This document shows positions 56,048 through 64,000 of a stretch of DNA of 64,000 bases, in pieces. A program made the position numbers and the translations under genes. The stretch comes from Rhizophagus irregularis (Eukaryota; Glomeromycota; Glomeromycetes; Glomerales; Glomeraceae). Below the pieces are notes generated by a model. That model did not search any database, was not told the origin of the DNA, and worked only from the letters and a program-made list of their open reading frames with translations. Positions within the stretch are counted from its first letter, which is position 1, and the number at the start of each line of letters is the position of its first letter. The stretch spans positions 64,501 to 128,500 of the forward strand of contig NC_089453.1 in assembly GCF_026210795.1 (NCBI RefSeq), read 5' to 3'.

Positions 56048-57989
56048 TTATATATCATTTAACAAGCTTGCAATGTTAGGTTTTACAATCAAATGCTGTG
56101 TGATCTGACCTAAATTAAAAACACTTTCTTGAGAAGGATCAATCACTACAGCATTCTCTAGAAATGTTCGATCTAAACCTGACATAACCTAATAAATTAA
56201 TAAAAAAAAATCATATTTAATCGATGTACAAAAGTTAAGTATTTAGTATTAAAGCTACTTACGTCAAATGTAAAATCCCCAAGTATCATTTGCATTTTAC
56301 CTGACCTACGTATAACCAGTCTTCCTATCTGCCCCTCCGGTTTATTACAATTAATGGCGTCCCCCGCATTGTCTTGCTCTCTTTCTTTACCTTTTCCTTG
56401 TCCTGCAGGCAATTGTGTTAATGGTGATCCTGTCCCCAATTTATCTGCGACTCTGCCTTTTCCTTTGTCAAGTTGAGATGATCTATCATTGGACCCACTC
56501 ATCCTTGAGCGTTTAGATGGTTCAAATTCAGGCAAGATAGTAGGCAATTGGAAACATAATAGATGATTTTCCTAATATAAATATAAAACTATTATTAAAC
56601 ACACTTTATCTAAATTAAACAAAATAATTCCTTGTAACTTACTTCATCAAACTGGATTAATTTCCTTTTAACTTCTTTCGATTTTTCGTTGTCAGTTACA
56701 TCCTTGCCTAATGGATAAAAAGAAAAGAAAGTTCGTCGACTTCGGTTTCTATCTCTTTCTAAATCAACAAAAATCACGAGCCATTGACTCCATAATGCAA
56801 AAACTAGAGAATTGCTAATAGAATAAACTATATATTGTATATAAGTTCATTAATGACCTTACCTTCCAATATACCAGCAGTATCCTCTTTTTCATGTTCA
56901 ACTAAAAGCATATCCGGTGCCCATGGATCTTCTCGGAAAGAATCAAAATCTTCAGCATTATCTGTCCTGCTTTTCCTTTCTTCAATAATTGAAGTACTAA
57001 AAACATTTGTGGTATCCACTTGTGATATAGGTGATTATGATTATCAATTTATATTATCCAAAGATAGTATAAAAATTATGATGTATCTTACGTGGTTGAA
57101 TATTAGTATTTGAACCAAATGCAAAGGGTCCAGATGCAACCAAATCTGGCATAAATCTGCCACGTCCACGTGTTCCTAACAAAATTGGTAATACCACAAA
57201 AAGGATTGTGTATAAGTTAATGAATTATTTTAACCGATCACATTCTAGTATACCTCTTCCTTGATCTATTCCTCGTCCACTTGAATCAAAACCAGATGGT
57301 TCATTATCCTAAAGAGTATTATTTTAGTTTCATATATTATTATTTATAAAAAGACTAAATTATCCTATAGAATGCTCACTTCTACATAAAATAATTCAGG
57401 GGTAATTGTGTCGGCAGTTATTGTTCTTAAAAGGATTGCATGGTATTAGTCATTGTGTTTATAAACACTTTTAATCATATTATGCTTACGGTTGGGGTCG
57501 TCTATGTGCTTCAGGTACTGTCGGAACAAATATTTTCTTTTGTGTTCCACGTAACGTTACTCTTGAAGACGTTGATAGAAAGTAATGTCCAGTTGGAGCT
57601 GTTCTCACCGAAGCTAATCTCCCTGGAGCTGGAAGATCATGCGATAAGGAACCAAAACGTCTACCGCTCGAAATTGAAGCTAATGAGGGAGTAGGTGAAG
57701 GTGCCCTGCTTAACTGTGGAGACATTGGACGATTTATTTCCGACCCTAAATCCATATTAATATCTGACAAAAGTGGTCTAGATTGTTCAGGAGTTCTATT
57801 TATATCTGTCATTAAAACTTCGTCTTCTATAGAAGCAGATCTCCCTCTGCCCCGACCCCTCCCTCTTCCTCGAGTAACTCCTGATTGCCTTTCCGCAGTG
57901 ATTCTAGATCGAGTAGTACTTCTAGCACCTCTTGGCCGTCCTCGTCCTCTCTTGGGCGCGGCTTGGCTTTCGATTGCTTCGTCTGCCAT
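56048..57989 (-). CDS. RPC4: RNA polymerase III subunit RPC4 (POLR3D / Rpc53)
   Basis: Eight exons on the minus strand join in phase to 468 residues: 57989-57490, 57425-57380, 57308-57254, 57175-57092, 57018-56863, 56758-56643, 56571-56263, 56188-56048. The N-terminal half is basic and low-complexity, with an AT-hook-like KRGRGRPRG and an RGRGRGRGR run. The C-terminal RPC4 domain is diagnostic: FQLPTILPEF, then GQIGRLVIRRSGKMQMILGD, FTFDVMSGLDRTFLENAVVI, and LGQITQHLIVKPNIASLL at the end. RPC4 pairs with RPC5 (Rpc37) near the Pol III active site and is needed for termination and reinitiation at tRNA and 5S genes. I chose Met 57989 (MADEAIES) over an upstream in-frame Met at 58040, which adds an uncharacteristic leader. 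The exon 5 to 6 junction is the least certain. Confidence 0.88.
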
Positions 57990-58386
57990 TAGGGAGTCAC
58001 AGATATTACGTAATATAATTTTATTAGATCTCCAACGCAAGATATCAAAATTTTAACCAATCAAAATAGAGATCGTGTCACTATGACAAAACATAAGAAA
58101 ATTAATGAAAATAAAAATTATTTTATTGTAATTAAAGAATTAAAGATTAATATAAGTAATTTCATGGCGTGTGATTTATGAACACTCTTACTATCACGTG
58201 TACAATCATTATTTTAAACTTTAAACTTTGTAAGTAGAAGTCATTATTAAGTCACTTGACTAGATAATGTAATTATATATATAATAATTAAAGTTTATTA
58301 CCATCCCGGGAAAAAAATATTTACATATCATTAAGGAAATTACGATGCTCTATATCATAAGTCACACTTAGTGCGACGGGGTATAA
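57990..58386. other. Intergenic spacer, RPC4 promoter side
   Basis: Lies between RPC4 and the downstream end of PMT2, both on the minus strand. CTATCACGTGTAC near 58191 contains a CACGTG box. No gene. Confidence 0.45.
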
Positions 58387-61358
58387 CTAATTTACAATGT
58401 CCCAGGTACTAAGCCATTTTCTACCTTTCAATTTACTTGAAGGATAATTAATTCCGTATGCTATATCTTTAAAGTACCAAAATACAATTATAATGGATGC
58501 ATAACTTATACCAAATATTATCTTCTTTGCCCGTAAATTACAATACACGGTAAAATGATCAAATATAAATCCTGCCATTAAGATTGAAAAATATAATGCG
58601 GGAAAATAATGATGTAAATATGTAACTCTTCCCATTATAAAAAAGGGTATATAATGTAATAACCATCCAATTACGCAAATTTTACCAATATACAAGAAAT
58701 GTATCCATTCGGCTGTAAAATGAATCCGTTAATATTTATTTTATAAATTATTAACAAAATTATTTAATTAATGTTCATACCTGGTGAAAATTCAATATAC
58801 TTCCTTTTTTGTCTCACTGAATACCAGAATAATAAACAGAAAAATAATACCAAAGAAGCAGTTCCAGACCACCACACAATTGGATTTCCAAGTAAAAAAA
58901 ATTTAACCTTGTCATCTGCCCATTCACTCATTCTAAGTCCAACTTCTAATATTGGCCATTGTATTGGCAAGGATGAAATGGAATCTTCTTTGTCGGGATT
59001 AGGAATTAGTGCATTATTTACGGTATACATACCGACATTTAAATGCCAAAAGTTGTGTAGAAATTTTGATTTAAAATTAACTTTACTACCAAGTGGTACT
59101 AAAAGCATTTATAAAAAAAAAAATAATTTAGCAAATATAAGTATGGTTTTTTTTTAATAACTTACACTTTTCATTCCAATGTCGTTCAACATTCCAATGA
59201 GTGTAAATATCCTTTGCATTGTTACGCTTATCACAAGTCACTTCAATTTGTCTAAATCCCCATTCTGGCAATACTCTATTAGCAGACCGGAGATAACACC
59301 CGATTACTTTATGACGAAGTCTTATACTAGTCGTTAATGTTCGAATACGATTTGTTTTTGTATTTGTATCACTAACAACTTCAATCACCCAATAATCATT
59401 ATCATCTCCCAATGTTTCATTACCATAAGCACTAACTTCGAAATGTACATTGGTTACAGGGGCAGCAATTTCATGACTGTGTAGATTTCTTCTGGTATTA
59501 AGATGTAATAATCTAATAGTATCTCCATTATTTACAAATTCGACCTCAGTGATATTATTGTACATTTGCTCTTTTCTTGGTTTCAGTATCATCCAATCAT
59601 TGTTAATATCATTATGATGATAACAAGATACTTGTTGTTGTTCTGATCCTCCGGGATATTGATTAATATGGGAATGCAAAAGTCCACCGCCAAATCCCAT
59701 ATTCTTAAGGGTTAATCTTGATCCATACGCCAACTCTAAATAAGAATTATTGAAAATCAGTACAATTGCATATAAAAAAATAAAAATTTAATAATTATTA
59801 AGTCAAACAAACCAAGAGGACTTTCCAAAAAGTTGTTTCCAATAAGACCAGCCTGAAAGAGAGAACTCATTTGAGCATCTCCAGGTCCAGTATGGGTAAG
59901 AATTGAGAAATGGATAACAAAACATGTCACATATATCAATATAGGGAGAATTATGAGACATATAATTCTCGCTACCCAATGTTTTAGATAATCTACCTAA
60001 ATATAGCAAATTAAGCGTAAACTTTAAAGGGAAAAAGTAATTTATACAGTTAGCTATTACCTTCGATATGTCCAAATCTCCTAATTTATTCCAGAGATCT
60101 TCAATTGTATATAATCCAACCAGTGCTGTTGTAAATAATCCGATCCATTTGACGCTTAAATAGAATTTTAAATTATTAGATTTTATCTATATAAATATAA
60201 TATTTATTTATTATATAAACGATATGATTTACCTTGAGACACAACCTATAGAAATTCCAGTCATGAAAAGCCATATCCACCAATTGGTTGAAAAAGGTCT
60301 ATATTTAAAAAAGTTTTATAATACGTATTTGTTAATTAGTTCAAATAAATACCTTTGTTGAAATGACACATACTTGTATATTTGATTGTGAAATTTGACC
60401 AAACAAAATACGGTTGTATATGTGAAGAATAATAACAGCGAATCCAGAAGAATAAAACGACTAATGCAAATATAAGCTGTATCTAAATACGAATGAAATA
60501 ATAATAAAATAAACAAATGAAATACTTAATTAAGTACAATATTCAAAAACGTTTTTTTATCACTTACCTAGCAATACCATCAAAGTTACTAGAATAACGG
60601 CTTGACTTGAAAAACGCAATTCACTGGTTGTATAATAGGCCAAAGGAACCATCCCCGCTCCAAACGACGCCAAAAACAATCTCATAACTGTATAATTAAC
60701 ATTTTCCGGATATTTAGTAGCAGGTTCAAATGAAAATGATCCATCATATCCGGCAAGCAGTCCTGCTAATGCAACTATCATTTTACCAAGAGGTGGATGC
60801 ACATCAAAGTAAAATTCGCGCTTAAGATAACGTGATGCAAACTAAAAAATAGTGAAAAAAAATTCAATCTATAATAAACCTATGTAATAAATGGAATTGA
60901 TTTTGTACTTACATTGCCAAAATGTGCCTGCATTAGGTGATGTTATATTTAATATCTTTACAATGTATTCAATGTATTATAAAACAATAAAGTTTGTAGA
61001 TAATTTACCTCATCCCACATTACAATATCCGAAAGTGAAATTAAATAAAATCTCGACCAAAAAGATAAGAAAGTGAAAACTAGAGGGACTATTACATTGT
61101 AATATTTATTGTAAAAAGCTCGAGTTTTTGCTAGATTCTTTTGTAACTATATTGAAAAAGCATCAACATGATGATTGATGACTGATGACTATTATTTCTT
61201 AAAAAAGATCACTTCGTTACCTTGATAGAGAAAGTAAATGAATTAGAGAATACTTGTATTGGTTCTTTAGTTTTGAAATCTTTGTCATCGAATTTGAGAA
61301 CTGGTTCATATCCTTCTTTTCGATAAGAAGTTAAATGTCTTCGTTTTATATTATCCAT
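58387..61358 (-). CDS. PMT2: Protein O-mannosyltransferase, PMT2 subfamily
   Basis: Eleven exons on the minus strand join in phase to 750 residues, the usual PMT2 length: 61358-61221, 61146-61009, 60927-60913, 60841-60568, 60482-60353, 60298-60233, 60154-60061, 59996-59813, 59735-59166, 59098-58781, 58712-58387. The first loop carries the catalytic Asp-Glu pair at residues 91-92 (DIVMWDE, then AHFGN from a 15-nt exon) and DVHPPLGKMIVALAG. SRFILLDSLLLFF, GPGDAQMSSLFQAGL and a three-MIR-repeat lumenal loop follow. LLHSHINQYPGG with QQQVSCYHHND is the PMT2/POMT2 signature. The C-terminus has FFIMGRVTYLHHYFPALYF. The enzyme transfers mannose from dolichol-phosphate-mannose to Ser/Thr in the ER membrane, normally as a heterodimer with a PMT1-type partner. 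The exon 8 donor is GTTTGT, a weaker form. Confidence 0.93.
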
Positions 61359-61969
61359 TCTGAAAATAATTGATATTGTTCATGTCGTGCATGTTCAGCC
61401 TTATTTATAATTATTCCATAGAAATAATAGCCGAAAGGCTAGAATAAATCGAATTACGTGTTTGTTTAAATTAAATCATTTTTTTTAAAAAATAAAAAAA
61501 AAAATCATACAGAATAAAAAAGAAAAAAATTGTGAAAGATCGATAAAATGCTGAGAAAACGTTTTTAAAAATCATTGATCCGCGATCTAAAGTTCAAGGC
61601 ACAATAATCGAAAAAGGAAATATTAAATGTAGATACTAGCCAATTAAAATTCATTTTTATAAAATATTTTTTTCTTGATTACTATATATAACTATAATGA
61701 ATCGAGTTGTCATGGCTTATAAGAAATTAACTCTCGTGGCAATTTAACGTTGATGGTTGAAATTTGGATATTTTCTATTTGATCAATTGACCATACATGG
61801 AATTTTAATTAACAATGTTAACAAACGAATTTGAAGTTTGCCTGGATTATCATAATAGCCGAATTATAAATCGTGATTATGCATAAACCTTACAAATCAA
61901 GTTTGGACAAGATGATTTTCATAATGTTCTTTTCTTTTTTTCGCTCCAAATTTCTTAAAAACAAATACA
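61359..61969. other. Divergent promoter region, PMT2 / MATH-BTB
   Basis: About 610 bp between two gene starts on opposite strands. No coding signal. A (CT)TTTTCTTTTTTTCGCTCC pyrimidine stretch lies just upstream of ATG 61970. Confidence 0.45.
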
Positions 61970-63076
61970 ATGTCTACAGCTTATTCGGCTGTCCACAATA
62001 ATTCATGCTTACCCTTTATACATACTTGGGTAATAAAAGAATTTCAACATTTTTGTGATAAACAAAATTTATTGCATTTTATAATAAGTGAACCATTTAA
62101 TTCTCCAGCTCCGAGTGATTCAAATAATAATATTAAACTTGAATATACATGGAGACTCGTTGCCGATATTGAAAATATTGGGGAGGACTTTTCATTATAT
62201 ATGTATATTGTAGCATTACAAACAGATTTTGAAAGGGAAAAAGAACTAAATGATAGGATTTCAACATTTAAGTTCAAAGTATTTAAAAATCAGATACATG
62301 GAAATATGAACTCATTTGAAGAATTTATAATGTTTAATCAAAATTCTTTTACTCATCGAACAAAATTTGGAATTAAAAACGCACATGGAGGAAAGTTATG
62401 CAAGATCAATCAATTATTTCCAAATAATGATACATCTATAAGTACAGATATTATCATTCGTGTTCATATAAATGAAGTCGAAAAACCACAAAATGACTTT
62501 AAAAATAGTATCAACAAATCTTCATTACTTTCTCATTCATTAGAACAATTTTTTAATAATCCATATTTTAGTGATATTACATTCACGTTTGACTGTGGTT
62601 CAGAATTAAAGGCGTCTCGACTTGTCCTTGCAGCTAAATCAACTTATTTTATGAATATGTTCACAGGTGAATGGACGGAATCAAATCAGTCAAAAATTGC
62701 TATTAAAGGTGTAAAATATGAATATTATAAGGCAATGGTTTATTATTTTTATAATGGATCTCTTGATTCTGGTTTAAATTTTGATGCACTCATGGGTCTG
62801 TTTAGTGAGGCTGATATGTGTCAAATTGAAGATTTGATTGAAATCGTTGCAAATAAGATCGTAGAAATGATTTCGAATGATAATTGGCATGAAATTTTAT
62901 TGATGGGTTGGCAATCTAATAACAATAATTTAAAAAAAGCAGGATTAAAATTCGTGCATGAAAATTGGTTGAATATAAAGGATACTGAAAATATGAAATT
63001 TATAATCGAAAACTTGAATGTAGAATGGATGGAAGAATTAATGTCTGTGAGATTTTTTGGAATTAGTAATTACTAA
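61970..63076 (+). CDS. MATH-BTB domain protein, second copy in the window
   Basis: A single exon of 368 residues. The N-terminal MATH-like domain (about residues 15-168) opens with FIHTWVIKEFQHFCDK and includes YTWRLVADIEN and the strand FSLYMYIVAL. The BTB domain (about 198-300) has YFSDITFTFDCGSELKASRL, LAAKSTYFMNMFTGEWTE and YEYYKAMVYYFYNGSLD. A helical tail follows. It shares layout with the 45109-46460 gene but little sequence and no introns, so this is not a recent duplication. Probable Cullin-3 adaptor; target unknown. Confidence 0.87.
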   Translation: MSTAYSAVHNNSCLPFIHTWVIKEFQHFCDKQNLLHFIISEPFNSPAPSDSNNNIKLEYTWRLVADIENIGEDFSLYMYIVALQTDFEREKELNDRISTFKFKVFKNQIHGNMNSFEEFIMFNQNSFTHRTKFGIKNAHGGKLCKINQLFPNNDTSISTDIIIRVHINEVEKPQNDFKNSINKSSLLSHSLEQFFNNPYFSDITFTFDCGSELKASRLVLAAKSTYFMNMFTGEWTESNQSKIAIKGVKYEYYKAMVYYFYNGSLDSGLNFDALMGLFSEADMCQIEDLIEIVANKIVEMISNDNWHEILLMGWQSNNNNLKKAGLKFVHENWLNIKDTENMKFIIENLNVEWMEELMSVRFFGISNY

Positions 63077-64000
63077 AAATTTTAATTTCACATCGTAATA
63101 ATTTTTCTTTATTAACAATTTTGATATTGGATATTTCAGATTTTGAATAAAAGAGATTTTATAGACGTAAAGTTGGAAAAGCATTTATTTATTATTATGT
63201 TACTATATTAATGTAAAGAGAAAATGTAAAGAGAAATAATATGATGTATATTATAATAAATAATGAAAACAAATAATTATTTAACGTTAAAGAAAAAAAT
63301 GTTATAATTAACCTATCCCTCCTTTCCAATTAAAATTTTTGTTTCCCTAAAGTTTTTTTTTTTTTTATATATAATTTAATATACAAATCTAAAAAAATTA
63401 TTATATATAAAAATACAAAAGATGTATAAAATGATGAAAAACGGATTTGAGTGAATAAATAATGTTTTTTAAAATATATTTTATGCAAATTTCTATGCTA
63501 TTAAAACTTATAAAACTTTGTTTGCATCTAAAATATAAAAATGAAAATGTACATATATATGCAAAAATGATGATTTAAAGATTTAAAGTTTTTGATGATG
63601 ATGAAAGGCAAAAGAAAAGCTAAATAATCTTAAATTATTGAGATACTACTAACCAAATCTTTCAATGATTCATTATTTTTTTTTTTTTTCCTTTAATTAG
63701 AATATGAAGATTGAAAGGCAAATTGTTAAAGTTCCTCAATAGAAAATGTATCATATTGTAAAAGGGATGTATTGTATATAACCCATGAAAACAAATAAAA
63801 CTTGATAATTTTAATCGTTCTAGGAAAGTTGTCCATAATGTTGATTTTTAAATCTCTAAAGAGATGTTAACACAGAATTCTGCTCTTTACCTCCCACAAA
63901 AATATTTTTTTTTAATGAAAATATTTGCAAATTCAAGATGCCAAAAAGTTAAAGCCTTTAGAAACACATAAATTTACTTTTCTTGGCCATAACTTTTTCC
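63077..64000. other. AT-rich spacer to the window end, no gene seen
   Basis: Contains long T runs (63351-63366, 63678-63689) and no open frame of note on either strand. Nothing repeated elsewhere in the window was recognised. Confidence 0.5.

Overview
The window looks like nuclear DNA of an early-diverging filamentous fungus, most likely an arbuscular mycorrhizal fungus (Glomeromycotina, Rhizophagus-like). The grounds are a very AT-rich composition, genes split by short introns (about 55-110 nt, GTAAGT...TAG), a fungal PMT2-type O-mannosyltransferase, MATH-BTB genes, a retained Fanconi-anaemia gene, and heavy nested transposon load. No bacterial-type operon, rRNA or CRISPR array was seen. All gene models below were built by eye from splice sites and reading-frame phase.

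Layout. Positions 1-42000 are almost entirely transposable elements nested in one another. A decayed array of mini-exons lies at 273-1140 (minus). A broken Ty3/Gypsy retrotransposon spans about 2309-16195. Its reverse transcriptase carries a MITE, and its 3' LTR was split by a hAT transposon (10253-15726, perfect 8-bp target duplication) that itself contains another DNA transposon (11724-14849). Positions 16643-22408 form a giant inverted repeat with more elements inside. Positions 23975-29400 hold a dead Mutator-like (FAR1/MULE) transposase on the minus strand, interrupted by five insertions, one of them carrying a hairpin satellite. A MULE-type element with 9-bp target duplication carries an OTU-protease-like reading frame (31517-33388). 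A 6.2-kb transposon with a many-exon, zinc-finger transposase gene ends this half (34615-40828). Many non-autonomous elements have exact 8-bp target duplications and are packed with iterations of one family-specific short motif.

Positions 42000-63100 are gene-dense and nearly free of transposons. They hold a MEI4 homologue (meiotic double-strand-break factor, 42000-43935, +), a MATH-BTB protein (45109-46460, -), FANCD2 with its ubiquitin-acceptor lysine context (47982-53668, +), a membrane-anchored alginate-lyase-like polysaccharide lyase (54064-55461, +), RNA polymerase III subunit RPC4 (56048-57989, -), protein O-mannosyltransferase PMT2 (58387-61358, -) and a second MATH-BTB protein (61970-63076, +).

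The host genes are not one pathway. MEI4 and FANCD2 both act on programmed or damage-induced DNA breaks, RPC4 belongs to Pol III, PMT2 to secretory glycosylation, and the MATH-BTB proteins probably to Cullin-3 ubiquitin ligation. The sharp boundary near 41-42 kb between repeat-rich and gene-rich DNA fits the compartmented genomes known from these fungi.
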